Of a stretch of DNA of 64,000 bases, positions 18,695 through 27,601 are shown piece after piece. Both the position numbers and the translations under genes were made by a program. Where the stretch lies: positions 186,001 to 250,000 of the forward strand of contig NZ_CAKLDM010000001.1 of assembly GCF_921294215.1 (NCBI RefSeq), given 5' to 3'. The notes under the pieces were generated by a model. It was given only the letters and a program-made list of their open reading frames with translations. It had not been told where the DNA came from and did not search any database. The DNA is from Vibrio marisflavi CECT 7928. Its GTDB lineage: Bacteria; Pseudomonadota; Gammaproteobacteria; Enterobacterales; Vibrionaceae. Positions within the stretch are counted from its first letter, which is position 1, and every line of letters begins with the position of its first letter.

Positions 18695-20281
18695 TTAATT
18701 CGATGCGCTTTGTTCTGCAAAAGTGCTGACATATTGTTTTGTGTTTTCATCCGGTAATCGATATCGCATAGCTAGCATCATAATGACTGCGCAGAATATA
18801 CCGATAATGACGAAATCGACGCCGAAAGGCAGTAAGTGTTTGCCAGTACCAAAATCACCAATATAAGAAAGTATGGTTAGCCCGATAAAATATGGCCACA
18901 TCCAAGTGGACTCTCTCCAATCAATCTTAAATGCGCGGCCTCGCTCTGTGAACCAGTGATAACCGAAGAATAGGACTAAGCCAATTGCTAACGCAAAGCT
19001 GATTTTTGAAACGGTTTCCCAACCACTCCAATAGGACATCAATGTGGCAATATAAAATGCTAGCCATGACCAAACAGGAGTGAAAGGCAATTTAAATGGT
19101 CGCTTTATTTCTGGCATTTGCTTACGTAGCGCCAGCAATGCAATTGGAGCAATCGCATACGTCAAAGACATGAGCGACGACAAGAAGCCAACCATTTTAT
19201 CCCAGCCGGGTAGTGGTGCGAACATCAGCATACCTACCACGAAGTTGACCATGATTGCGTAAATTGGGTTGCCGTGAGTTGTTATTCTCTGCAATGCAAG
19301 AGGCAAGTAGCCATTTTTGCTCATACCAAACAGTGAGCGGCTAGAGCTGCTGCAGTACATTAACCCAGAAGCCAGCGGGCCTGCTAGCGCGCCAATATAT
19401 AGCAGTGGTAATAAGCTAGAAAGGTGGTCTTGCTCTAGAGTTGCGGCTAGAGGGCTCATTGCGCCACTTAGGTTAAGGTTACGCCAGCCTTCTGCTAGGT
19501 TGTGCGCATTCATCGACGTCAAAAACGCTGTTTGCAGCAGTAAGAAGACAATCAAACAAATCACAATCGAACCAATGATAGCTATCGGTAGCGCTTTTGC
19601 AGGGTTTCTTGCCTCACCTGCTAGTTCAGCTGCTTGCTTAAAACCAGTGAAGGCGAAAACAATACCGCCGGAAGTAATGGCAGCAAATACACCATGCATT
19701 CCAAATGGTGCAAACCCACCAGCTTCTTTATGGACAATATGAGCCGGTTGATGGAAATAAGCCAGAATAACCAGTGAAATGACAATAGGGATAATTAGTT
19801 TCAAATAGGTGAGCATGCTATTGGCACGCAGCAGCCATTGCAATGAGTAGGTATTGATTGCGCTGACAGCAAGCATCAAAAGAGTCGCAACGACATAACC
19901 CTGCGTGGTCAATGCGCCTTCAGTATGAGTTAAGTTTGGAAAGTAAAAAGCAATATACTGCACGACGGCTTGTACTTCTGTTGGCGTTAATGCCATATAC
20001 GAAAGCCATATGACCCAAGAGAAGACAAAGCTAACTAAAGTTCCGTGACTTAGAAGAGGAATACGAGTACTTGAGCCAGTTACAGGGAAGGCGGTACATA
20101 GTTCGGCAAACACAAATGCGATGACGATAGAAGTGATACCACCAATGACCCAAGCTAATAACGCTGCAGGGCCGGCCAATTGAGATGTGAAGTAAGCGCT
20201 GAATAACCAGCCTGAACCGAGAATGGCGCTGACGGATGAAAATAGTAAAGCAATGGGGGAGATACTACGTTTTATTCTCAC
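18695..20281 (-). CDS. APC-superfamily amino acid permease
   Basis: A 528-aa inner-membrane permease with about 12-14 hydrophobic helices. The N-terminal SPIALLFSSVSAILGSGWLFSAYF contains the G-S-G-W unwound helix typical of APC carriers, and GGIVFAFTGFKQAAELAGEARNPAKALPIAI is the usual helix 6 region with the conserved E-A-x-N-P. Substrate (amino acid or amine) cannot be assigned; members with long C-terminal helices include aspartate:alanine and GABA-type carriers. It is a single gene, convergent with rbsR, with a strong terminator after it and a 1-kb A/T-rich region upstream. Confidence 0.88.
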   Translation of the reverse strand: MRIKRSISPIALLFSSVSAILGSGWLFSAYFTSQLAGPAALLAWVIGGITSIVIAFVFAELCTAFPVTGSSTRIPLLSHGTLVSFVFSWVIWLSYMALTPTEVQAVVQYIAFYFPNLTHTEGALTTQGYVVATLLMLAVSAINTYSLQWLLRANSMLTYLKLIIPIVISLVILAYFHQPAHIVHKEAGGFAPFGMHGVFAAITSGGIVFAFTGFKQAAELAGEARNPAKALPIAIIGSIVICLIVFLLLQTAFLTSMNAHNLAEGWRNLNLSGAMSPLAATLEQDHLSSLLPLLYIGALAGPLASGLMYCSSSSRSLFGMSKNGYLPLALQRITTHGNPIYAIMVNFVVGMLMFAPLPGWDKMVGFLSSLMSLTYAIAPIALLALRKQMPEIKRPFKLPFTPVWSWLAFYIATLMSYWSGWETVSKISFALAIGLVLFFGYHWFTERGRAFKIDWRESTWMWPYFIGLTILSYIGDFGTGKHLLPFGVDFVIIGIFCAVIMMLAMRYRLPDENTKQYVSTFAEQSASN

Positions 20282-21302
20282 ACTATAACCTACTGAATTA
20301 GATGATTTTATTTTAATTTTGATTTGATACTTTTAAGAGCGAACCTTGTGCTTGTTTAGCTAAAGTTGCGCTATCCAAATAAAAAACGTTAGGTTTCCAT
20401 GTAAGCCGCTTGGTCAAAATTTGTACACCGATTCCAGCGATGTTTTTTCACAGTCACTGGAAAAGCGGAACATCATACACCCATGAGTTTATTGTATCTA
20501 GAGTCGTCGTGCCCCCAAAAGTTCGTGCTAGAGCAGCACAATATGCTATTTCTGGCATAATTGTTGGTATACTTTAGTAGTAGTTTGGAAATAGTTAGAT
20601 GTAAATCACAAATGGAGAATTTATCTTAGTGATAGAAACTCCTTAAAAAACTAATCAATACGAGCGATTTTATTGCCGCTGTTAATGGAAACTGTCCTCA
20701 TGAGCGGTGTAGCTAAGCTTTCACGTAACTGTGTTGTGAAACTGAGAGTTTTGGAACTGAGGGTTCTGGAACCTAATGTTTTAGACGGCCTCAATGCTCT
20801 TAACACCAAATAGGATTGCTGCCTGTAGTTGCCTTAACATTGAGACTCACCTTTCAACTTATTGCGCGGAGAAAAATATCATTAATACACAATATAACTA
20901 TGGTTATTCTGTATTAATGATATAATAGGCAATATGAACGGCATTATTACAATACGTCAATTTAATATTATCTATTCTTAATATGAACAAATGCGAGTAT
21001 TTTTAGCAGCTTAACTACAATCTCTCGTTTTATTGAAATTAACCTATTTCAATTGATAATGTTAGTTAAATTATTAACTTATAATATTTGCTCAATCCTA
21101 TCTAATTTAGTAATTAAAAAATAATCTTTGTTTTTGCAACTGAATATATATTTCTTTTTGCTAGTGATGTAATATCGCGCCCATAATAAAAGACTAACAG
21201 CGAGCCTTATTGAACCTGCTAACTTGATGTGAGCAATGATAGGGTAACGTTATAATTTTTCTAACTAAATCATTTCAGCTTAACTATTATTGGGGAAAGA
21301 TA
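20282..21302. other. Roughly 1-kb A/T-rich gap upstream of the APC gene
   Basis: Holds the APC promoter and little else that I can name. It contains a three-unit imperfect 15-bp repeat at 20740-20784 (AACTGAGAGTTTTGG and variants) inside an unconvincing 42-codon frame (20685-20813), and a perfect 14-bp inverted repeat at 20876-20923. No RNA gene, insertion sequence or long frame is evident on either strand. Confidence 0.5.
20876..20923. repeat. Perfect 14-bp inverted repeat
   Basis: ATATCATTAATACA (20876-20889) is exactly complementary to TGTATTAATGATAT (20910-20923) across a 20-bp spacer. It is very A/T-rich and has no U tract after it. It could be a binding site or the 5' structure of the small transcript starting downstream; role unknown. 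Confidence 0.6.
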
Positions 21303-21470
21303 ATGAGCAGCAATAAATTAGGTGTTTATATTACTAACAGTCTTTGGGGAATGGCTATCTCAAACTATATGTTCCAGTGTGATACCAATCGAAAGGAAGC
21401 GTGCCAATCACTAGGTAATTATTATAAAGGTAGACAATTAAATAGAGATTTATATAAAGGAAAGAAATAG
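21303..21470 (+). CDS. Small 55-aa helix-turn-helix-like protein (unlisted small ORF)
   Basis: A 55-aa frame starting MSSNKLGVYI and ending RDLYKGKK, with GGGGAAAG at a suitable distance before the ATG and a rho-independent terminator at 21594-21637. Residues 15-38 carry W-x2-A-I-x2-Y-M-x6-R-x2-A-C-x2-L-G, with spacing identical to the 57-aa ORF at 10754, and the 'RKEACQSLG' part resembles a recognition-helix region. The strongly basic C-terminus would suit nucleic-acid binding. I know of no named family for it. The ribosome site, the paralogue and the terminator together make it a credible real gene; function unknown. Confidence 0.55.
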   Translation: MSSNKLGVYITNSLWGMAISNYMFQCDTNRKEACQSLGNYYKGRQLNRDLYKGKK

Positions 21471-21477
21471 AATCAAC

Positions 21478-21597
21478 TTGAAGAATAAATACAAAAATAA
21501 AATCCAAACAGTTTCTTCTATTGACTATAATAATAAAGAACAAGCGGATAGCCAGCTATCGGCAACTGCTCTACAGGAAAGTATACTTGGTCACTAG
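21478..21597 (+). CDS. Possible 39-aa protein with TTG start
   Basis: An open frame of 39 codons begins at a TTG 7 nt after the previous stop, with AAAGGAAAG 12-17 nt upstream, and ends inside the left arm of the terminator. The product (NKEQADSQLSATALQESILGH at its end) has a protein-like, polar composition and no membrane segment. It may be the second gene of a tiny operon or an old extension of the upstream gene. Length alone gives weak support, hence low confidence. Confidence 0.25.
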   Translation: MKNKYKNKIQTVSSIDYNNKEQADSQLSATALQESILGH

Positions 21598-21637
21598 GCT
21601 ACAGCTCATAGAGAGTTTTAGCCTAGGGCCATTTTTT
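21594..21637 (+). terminator. Rho-independent terminator of the small-ORF unit
   Basis: CTAGGCT (21594-21600) pairs with AGCCTAG (21620-21626) and is followed by GGCCATTTTTT. This marks the end of a rightward transcript covering the small ORFs at 21303 and 21478. Confidence 0.65.
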
Positions 21638-21648
21638 ATGAGCTAGCT

Positions 21649-22293
21649 TTAATGCGATCCGACAAAGCCATGACGCATAATGCTTATATTATGCATTAGC
21701 AAGTCGTTGAAGAACTCTTCTTTAGACTGGCCTTTTGTCATGGTATCGAGCAGCCCTGATGGGATTAAGAACGGACATATAATCAGGCTTATCCATGAAA
21801 GACGACAAAGCTCGGGCTTCATACCCTCACGAATCACTTTATTCTCTACAAGCTTGTTTAAGAAGTTGTCGTCAATTCTATTGGTGAACCACTCTATAGT
21901 TTGCGTTAAGTACTCTCTATTTCTATCGTGTTGAGGTCTAGCGAGTATCTGATAGATGAATTGAGGTAATTGAGGATTGTTTTTAAGCTCCTCGAATAAC
22001 GCGGCTAACAGCTGAAACAATGATGCTGAATCTGCATTTGCAATAAAGTTTGCAAATGGCATATGGAACGGTTCAAACATTGATTCAATCACTGATTCAT
22101 ATAAACCATCTTTATTACCAAAATAGTAACGAATAAGAGAACTACTGACTTCGGCTTTGCTAGCAATTAGTCGAGTAGAAATTTTTTCGTATGGCATGGA
22201 TAAAAAGAGTTTCAAAGAACAAGAGATGAGTTTATTTCTCACATCATGTTCTGATCCCGCAGGTCTACCTGGCTTTTTTTGTGTTGTGTTCAT
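21649..22293 (-). CDS. TetR/AcrR-family transcriptional regulator
   Basis: A 214-aa regulator with an N-terminal TetR helix-turn-helix (ISTRLIASKAEVSSSLIRYYFGNKDGLYESVI, about residues 35-65) and a helical ligand domain whose C-terminal half (FIYQILARPQHDRNREYL and onward) recalls TetR_C_33/CecR-like proteins. I chose ATG 22293, which starts MNTTQKKPGRPAGS; the preceding 17 residues of the longer frame are not family-like. The PGRPAGS stretch is a common TetR lead-in. No divergent target gene is adjacent; the HlyD/ABC-2 exporter 4 kb away, with a palindrome near its start, is a possible target because E. coli CecR controls such an exporter. Ligand unknown. Confidence 0.85.
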   Translation of the reverse strand: MNTTQKKPGRPAGSEHDVRNKLISCSLKLFLSMPYEKISTRLIASKAEVSSSLIRYYFGNKDGLYESVIESMFEPFHMPFANFIANADSASLFQLLAALFEELKNNPQLPQFIYQILARPQHDRNREYLTQTIEWFTNRIDDNFLNKLVENKVIREGMKPELCRLSWISLIICPFLIPSGLLDTMTKGQSKEEFFNDLLMHNISIMRHGFVGSH

Positions 22294-22526
22294 ATTAGAG
22301 TACGCCACTATTATTTTGCGATGATTATAAAGTAGACACGCCAATAAAAAATGGGTACTTGATACCTATATTTAATTTATCATGTGGCTGATAGTATTAA
22401 TAATTATATTAATATATAATGCTTATAGTTTTACCTATTAAATAAATTGTATAACAGGTGAAATATCTAATATATTTCACCTTGCACTGATTATAATATT
22501 CACAATGTGTATTTGTTTGCGGGATC

Positions 22527-23303
22527 TTATCGGTTGGGCTTTCTTGCAATTACTGCCCACACGCGGTGAGGGATTGGTAATGGATCTTTGGGAAAATTTT
22601 GTTGCAACGCTTGTTTGAGCTCTTGGTCAAATTGCTCGACTTTCTTCTTATTTAAACTCGCTGATATTCCCGCACTAGCACGTATTCGACCACGCCAGCT
22701 CTCTTGACTGTAGTTGACCGTTTTGTCGAAACTAAATGTCTCAATTTCTTCAAATCCAGCTAAGGCTAGGTCCGTTAACCAACGAGGATAGAGCCCATTT
22801 CCTCCAGACATTTGCCAAGTGGGACTGTGCTTTAAAATCAGTGCCTCGGTAAGCTCTACAACGTTATCACGTAGAGGTAACCAATCAAAATGACAGATGA
22901 CTATTGCGCCGCTCGGGCGCAGCACTCTCATGCACTCCTGTGCTGTTGAAGCGGCATCGAACCAATGCCAACATTGGCCAGCAGTAATCACATCTTGAGA
23001 GCAACTGCTTAGCGGCAAGGAAGAGGAGTCGCTAATATGGTAATCGACACTAACTCCAGCTTGTTGATCGAGTAGCTGTGCTTTTTTGATGAGCTCGGGA
23101 GCAATATCTACCCCTGTTACTATGGCTCCATTTTGAGCAAACTGTCTCGCCAACGTTCCTGTGCCAGTACCAAGATCCACGATATGCTGCGCTGGGAGTC
23201 CTATTCCAAACTGTAGTAATCGGGTAAGCAGCTCGGCAGGAAAACCTTCACGATGTACAGCGTAGTCTTCCGCTGTCTTACCAAAGTCGATATTTACTGA
23301 CAT
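22527..23303 (-). CDS. Class I SAM-dependent methyltransferase
   Basis: A 258-aa methyltransferase of the Methyltransf_11 type. SAM-binding motif I is VDLGTGTGTLARQFA, followed by the acidic VTGVDIAPELI, and the later QDVITAGQCWHWFDAA and CMRVLRPSGAIVICHFDW positions fit UbiE/BioC-like small-molecule enzymes. The start at 23303 is fixed by AGGAG 6 nt upstream, which is much better than the longer start at 23330. It diverges from the dehydrogenase gene at 23553 and lies behind the TetR gene. Substrate unknown. Confidence 0.85.
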   Translation of the reverse strand: MSVNIDFGKTAEDYAVHREGFPAELLTRLLQFGIGLPAQHIVDLGTGTGTLARQFAQNGAIVTGVDIAPELIKKAQLLDQQAGVSVDYHISDSSSLPLSSCSQDVITAGQCWHWFDAASTAQECMRVLRPSGAIVICHFDWLPLRDNVVELTEALILKHSPTWQMSGGNGLYPRWLTDLALAGFEEIETFSFDKTVNYSQESWRGRIRASAGISASLNKKKVEQFDQELKQALQQNFPKDPLPIPHRVWAVIARKPNR

Positions 23304-23552
23304 AAAATACTCCTTGTTCGGCTTGTTCAATCAAACTTTCACTCGTTCATTCAGCTAGCTAATGACTTCTATATGACTATTGAGTCGAAGGAACATCATG
23401 CCAATATCCAAAAAAAAAAGAAATGTTCGCCCTATCAAAATGGTGTTTATCTACGTTTTTCAATGTCTAATTGGAGTTGAAATTGTTATGCTTGGCGCTC
23501 GAAAAAAGTATCACCATAGTGGGTTAGTTGCCTTAACGTTAGGAGCAGAACG

Positions 23553-24437
23553 ATGACAAAGATAAAAGTCGCATTTGTAGGTTTAGGAGTGATGGGTTAT
23601 CCCATGGCTGGCTTCTTGCAAAAAGCTGGTTACCAAACCACGGTTTACAATCGCACTTTGGAGAAAGCTCAACGTTGGGCCGATGAATATCAAGGGCGAT
23701 ATCAGGCGACACCGAAACAAGCCAGTGAAGGTTGTGATGTTGTATTTGTGTGTGTCGGGAACGATGATGATGTACGCAGTGTTGTTTATGGTGAAGATGG
23801 AGTGCTAGCTGGCCTCAAATCAGGAGCTGTTTTGGTTGACCATACAACGACTTCTGCTGAACTCGCTATTGAACTTTCAAAAGCTTGTACAGAGCAAGGC
23901 AATGCCTTTATTGACGCTCCTGTATCTGGTGGTCAAGCGGGCGCAGAAAATGGTGTACTTACTGTGATGTGTGGTGGTGAACAGCCTGTATTTGATCAGG
24001 TTTATCCTGTGATAGATGCTTACGCTAAACAAATATCTCTGCTTGGTGAAAATGGCCAAGGTCAACGCTGTAAAATGGTCAATCAGATCTGTATAACTGG
24101 CGTGCTGCAAGGCCTGAGTGAAGCGTTACTTCTCGCTGAGAAATCTAACTTGGACATTTCAAAAGTTGTTGAAACGTTGAAACATGGCGCTGCAGGCTCA
24201 TGGCAGATGGAAAACAGAGCTTCAACCATGGCTGAAAATAAGTTTGATTTTGGTTTTGCGATTGATTGGATGCGTAAAGATCTTGGTTTTTGTCTCGATG
24301 AGGCTGAAAGGTTGGGACTTGATCTACATTTAGTCAAACAAGTGGATCAACAATACGCCCAGCTTCAAAACGAAGGGTTAGGGCGTATGGACACTTCAGT
24401 ACTGATTAAAGCAGTAGATAAAGTTAGTAGAAGATAA
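23553..24437 (+). CDS. 3-hydroxyisobutyrate dehydrogenase-family NAD(P)-dependent reductase
   Basis: A 294-aa beta-hydroxyacid dehydrogenase. It has the nucleotide-binding GLGVMG at residues 10-15, the substrate-binding signature DAPVSGGQ at 121-128 and the catalytic lysine Lys174 in KMVNQ. The family includes 3-hydroxyisobutyrate dehydrogenase, tartronate semialdehyde reductase (GarR/GlxR) and YihU; no neighbour decides among them. AGGAG is positioned 7 nt before the ATG. A symmetrical terminator follows. Cytoplasmic, single gene, divergent from the methyltransferase. Confidence 0.9.
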   Translation: MTKIKVAFVGLGVMGYPMAGFLQKAGYQTTVYNRTLEKAQRWADEYQGRYQATPKQASEGCDVVFVCVGNDDDVRSVVYGEDGVLAGLKSGAVLVDHTTTSAELAIELSKACTEQGNAFIDAPVSGGQAGAENGVLTVMCGGEQPVFDQVYPVIDAYAKQISLLGENGQGQRCKMVNQICITGVLQGLSEALLLAEKSNLDISKVVETLKHGAAGSWQMENRASTMAENKFDFGFAIDWMRKDLGFCLDEAERLGLDLHLVKQVDQQYAQLQNEGLGRMDTSVLIKAVDKVSRR

Positions 24438-24563
24438 AAAGTTCGTTTGTATCGAATAGTTTGAAGAAATTGAAGTTTTTCATGGCTGTTCCCTAGCTTG
24501 ACTAATAATAGTTGTTTTAATTAAAGCTAGAGTAGAAACACCAGATTTTCCAATTTAAACGTA

Positions 24564-24593
24564 AAAAATGCCAGCGTGATAGCTGGCATTTTT
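24564..24593. terminator. Bidirectional rho-independent terminator
   Basis: AAAAATGCCAGC (24564-24575) and GCTGGCATTTTT (24582-24593) form a 12-bp stem with loop GTGATA, giving a U tract in both directions between the convergent dehydrogenase and ABC permease genes. Confidence 0.88.
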
Positions 24594-24608
24594 GTATCTC
24601 CGAAAGGG

Positions 24609-25706
24609 TTAATCCAAAGACTTTTTAAATCTAAGTGACGCAAATGCAAGGCCTAAAATCATAAAGCCGAGCATCCAAAGTGTATCTTTCCACAGTCCGA
24701 CTAAATCCGCGCCTCTTAAAACAATTCCTCGTATCATACGCATAAAGTGGGTGGCTGGGAGTGCTTCAGCTATCCATTGCGCCGCAGCGGGCATACCTTC
24801 ATAAGGGAACATGAATCCTGAAAGAAGGATGGAAGGGAGCAGGATGAAAAAGGTCATCTGCATTGCTTGGAGCTGAGTTTGCGCCGCCGTAGAGATAACT
24901 AAGCCTAGCGTTAGACTCGCGCCGATAAATAATAAGGTGGCTAAGAAGATTTGCGAAAGCGCTCCATTGATAGGGACGTTAAAAATCAAATGCCCAAGAG
25001 CAAGGATTATGGTGGCCTGTATAAGTCCTACTCCGATGTATGGAATTATCTTCGCAACCATCAATTCAAACGAGCTGACTGGCGTAGTGATGAGCAGTTC
25101 GAGGTTGCCATGCTCACGTTCTCTCACAATGGCTGTACTTGTAAAGAGAATCATTGTCATCGTTAAGATGATACCGAGTAATCCGGGTACAGTATTTACG
25201 GCCGAGCGACTACTTGGGTTGAAAAACAAGGTCATTTCGAATGTATTCGTTTGAGTGGGCCGGATCTGTATTGCTGTGTCGCCAACCGGCATGTTTTGCA
25301 ACGCCATAATGGCACTACTTAAAATGGTGTCACTACCATCGATAATCCATTGCCCCAGAACTCTTCCTTGTACCGCGCGTTGGGTGAGGTCTTTTGGCAA
25401 TATCAAAGCAGCTCGAACGACACCATCCTGAATAGCTTTTTCGGCTTCCTTAGGTGTCGCGTAGTATTTGATGAAATTGACCACTTGCGTTGCACGAACT
25501 GATTCCACCAGTATTCGCCCTGCTGCACTTTGGCTTTGGTCTACTACCGCGACAGGTATATTTCTGACATTGGTGTTAATGGCATAACCAAATAAAAGTA
25601 ATTGTATCAGTGGTATCATCACGACCATGGCAAAGGTAATGTTGTCCCTCGACAACTGTCTGAGCTCTTTTGTTACGACGGCTTTGATTCGATTAATTGA
25701 ATTCAT
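24609..25706 (-). CDS. ABC-2 type export permease
   Basis: A 365-aa permease of the ABC-2 family (YhhJ/YbhS/YbhR-like). One N-terminal membrane helix (FAMVVMIPLIQLLLFGYAI) is followed by a large periplasmic domain containing VDQSQSAAGR, then five helices from about residue 175, including GIILTMTMILFTSTAIVREREHGNLELL, the typical ABC-2 signature region. It is the third gene of the HlyD-ATPase-permease operon and overlaps the ATPase gene by 4 nt. E. coli Ybh systems have two permeases; here only one is present, so it probably acts as a homodimer. Substrate (drug, lipid or small molecule) is unknown. Confidence 0.88.
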   Translation of the reverse strand: MNSINRIKAVVTKELRQLSRDNITFAMVVMIPLIQLLLFGYAINTNVRNIPVAVVDQSQSAAGRILVESVRATQVVNFIKYYATPKEAEKAIQDGVVRAALILPKDLTQRAVQGRVLGQWIIDGSDTILSSAIMALQNMPVGDTAIQIRPTQTNTFEMTLFFNPSSRSAVNTVPGLLGIILTMTMILFTSTAIVREREHGNLELLITTPVSSFELMVAKIIPYIGVGLIQATIILALGHLIFNVPINGALSQIFLATLLFIGASLTLGLVISTAAQTQLQAMQMTFFILLPSILLSGFMFPYEGMPAAAQWIAEALPATHFMRMIRGIVLRGADLVGLWKDTLWMLGFMILGLAFASLRFKKSLD

Positions 25707-26629
25707 TGTCTTCCCGTCCCTGTCACCGATACGAATACGTCCTCTAAGCTTGGTCTTGCAAGATTCATTTCGGCGCTACTTAGTTCAACAAACGTCGATT
25801 TTAGCCAAGCGATAGGATCAGGTACTTCTCGATTGATGAGAACCCGCAAGCGTATCCCAAGTTGGGCTGCAGAGCGCACTTCTGGACGTTTGAGCAACTT
25901 CTCTTTTAGTGCTCTTAATCCATCGGCATTGATTTCAACAATATTGACGCCCATTTCGTCCATCAATGACAAAGGTTCGCCATCGGCCTTAATTAGTCCC
26001 GCTTCCATAATTGCGAGTCGGTGGCAACGTTCAGCTTCATCCATATAGTGAGTTGTCACCAATATCGTGGTGCCTTGATCGGAAAGATCAAAAAGCTGCT
26101 CCCAAAACTCGCGGCGATTTTCAGGATCAACGGCGGAAGTTGGTTCATCAAGAAAGAGTAGCTCTGGGTTATGCATGGTTGCAGCCGCGAGTGATAGGCG
26201 CTGCTTTTGTCCACCGCTCATTCCCGATACTCTCTGCTTTCGGCGTTGGTCTAACCCATATGTACTGAGCTGTTCATTGACACGTTTTGCCAATGGCTTT
26301 CTGCCCATACCGAAGATTTGCCCGATAAACTGAAGATTTTCTTCCACGGTTAAGTCTTCGTAGAGGGAGAACTTTTGTGTCATATAACCAATTTTCAGTC
26401 TGAGCAATTCAGATTGGCGAGGTATTTCTAAACCAAGAACATCAACAGAGCCTTCCGTTGGCGTTAAAAGGCCGGTCAGCACGCGGATAGTTGTCGACTT
26501 CCCACAGCCATTGGGTCCTAAGAAGCCATAGATGCTTCCTTTAGGAACATTCAGAGTTATCCCTTCAATGGCTGTGAAATCCCCGAAACGTTTGACAACA
26601 TTTTGAGCTTGAATAGCGTATTCGGTCAT
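25703..26629 (-). CDS. ABC-2 exporter ATP-binding protein
   Basis: A 308-aa ATPase with Walker A GPNGCGKST at residues 38-46, signature SGMSGGQKQRLSLA, Walker B LLFLDEPTSAVDPENR and the switch histidine in TTHYMDEAERCHRL. The C-terminal extension with DPIAWLKSTFVELSSAEMNLARPSLEDVFVSVTG is the DrrA/CcmA-type tail. It overlaps both neighbours by ATGA, showing a tightly coupled operon with the HlyD-type lipoprotein before it and the permease after it. Cytoplasmic face of the inner membrane. Confidence 0.92.
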   Translation of the reverse strand: MTEYAIQAQNVVKRFGDFTAIEGITLNVPKGSIYGFLGPNGCGKSTTIRVLTGLLTPTEGSVDVLGLEIPRQSELLRLKIGYMTQKFSLYEDLTVEENLQFIGQIFGMGRKPLAKRVNEQLSTYGLDQRRKQRVSGMSGGQKQRLSLAAATMHNPELLFLDEPTSAVDPENRREFWEQLFDLSDQGTTILVTTHYMDEAERCHRLAIMEAGLIKADGEPLSLMDEMGVNIVEINADGLRALKEKLLKRPEVRSAAQLGIRLRVLINREVPDPIAWLKSTFVELSSAEMNLARPSLEDVFVSVTGTGRQ

Positions 26630-27582
26630 TGGCTATCCTTACTTAAATCCACTTGGGCCGGGATACCTGATGGCAGGTTAGCTGCTGTTTTTCCCAAATC
26701 TATTTTTGCTAGGTACATAAGTCGTGAACGATCTTGCTCCGTAAGAGCGTAATACGGTGTAAAGGACGGATCAGTTGCTACCCAGCGAACCGTTCCTTGA
26801 AAAGTCTTTTTGACACCATCCACGTGAACCGTCACTTTTTTACCCGGAGTAAATTGGGTCCGGTAAGTTTCCGGTACATATACTTGTGCATATGGAATAC
26901 GGTTAGCCTGTACAACCGCGACAATACCGTCAGTTGGCACACGTTCACCAAGGTTGTATGGCAAGTTGTCTAAAATACCGTCACGTGTAGACACAACGGT
27001 AAGTTCATCAAGTTTTTGTTTTTGTAAAGATACTTCTGCAATCGCAGCGTCCAATTCAGCTTTTGCCTGAGCGACATCTTCGGGCCTAGAGCCTGCGGTG
27101 AGCTTTTCAAACTCTTCGTAGGCTGAGCGATAGTTAGCTCTTGCAGAGTCTCTGCTAGCTAATGCCGAATCAAGGTCGGATTGGCTGATTAGCTTTTTCT
27201 TTCTTAGCTCGAAGGTACGTTTGTAGCTTTTTTCTGCTTCGGTCAGCTGCGCATCGGCGAGTGAGACGTTAGCCTGAGCTGATGCGATGTCTTGTGGTCG
27301 CTCACCATTGGTTAACTTCAAGAGATAGGCTCTTGCTTGTGCTTCTTGAGCAATGGATTGCGCGAGTATGGCTTGCTGATTTTTTGTATCTAGCTGGACT
27401 AGCACTTCTCCAACTTTTACTGGGCTACCTTCTTGAACAGGAAGCGCTCGAATAATTTCATTCGACGTTGCAGTAAAAGTAATTCGGTCTCTTTCCAATG
27501 TGCCTAGAGCTTGAGGATTACTCCCTGGCGAACAGCCAGTCAGTTGGAATAGGATAGCAAAAACAATTAGGTAATTTTTCAC
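26626..27582 (-). CDS. HlyD-family periplasmic adaptor, lipoprotein (YbhG-like)
   Basis: A 318-aa membrane-fusion protein. I start it at GTG 27582 because AGGAG lies 5 nt upstream and the product then begins MKNYLIVFAILFQLTGCS, a clean lipoprotein signal with lipobox LTGC (Cys17). The barrel-lipoyl parts (VQEGSPVKVGEVLVQLD and TRDGILDNLPYNLGERV) flank a long alpha-helical hairpin (about residues 70-195) with two related ERPQDIA/SRPEDVAQAKAELDAA segments. It should bridge the ABC-2 exporter to an outer-membrane channel such as TolC. It is the first gene of the operon; an 11-bp-arm palindrome lies 20 bp upstream of the start. Confidence 0.88.
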   Translation of the reverse strand: MKNYLIVFAILFQLTGCSPGSNPQALGTLERDRITFTATSNEIIRALPVQEGSPVKVGEVLVQLDTKNQQAILAQSIAQEAQARAYLLKLTNGERPQDIASAQANVSLADAQLTEAEKSYKRTFELRKKKLISQSDLDSALASRDSARANYRSAYEEFEKLTAGSRPEDVAQAKAELDAAIAEVSLQKQKLDELTVVSTRDGILDNLPYNLGERVPTDGIVAVVQANRIPYAQVYVPETYRTQFTPGKKVTVHVDGVKKTFQGTVRWVATDPSFTPYYALTEQDRSRLMYLAKIDLGKTAANLPSGIPAQVDLSKDSQ

Positions 27583-27601
27583 ACTTGCTCCTAGGTAGGT
27601 G

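Noticed and set aside
20685..20813. 42-codon + strand frame with Leu-rich repeats
   Set aside because: No ribosome site, no homologue in the window, and its repeat comes from a short DNA tandem repeat; coding is not supported.
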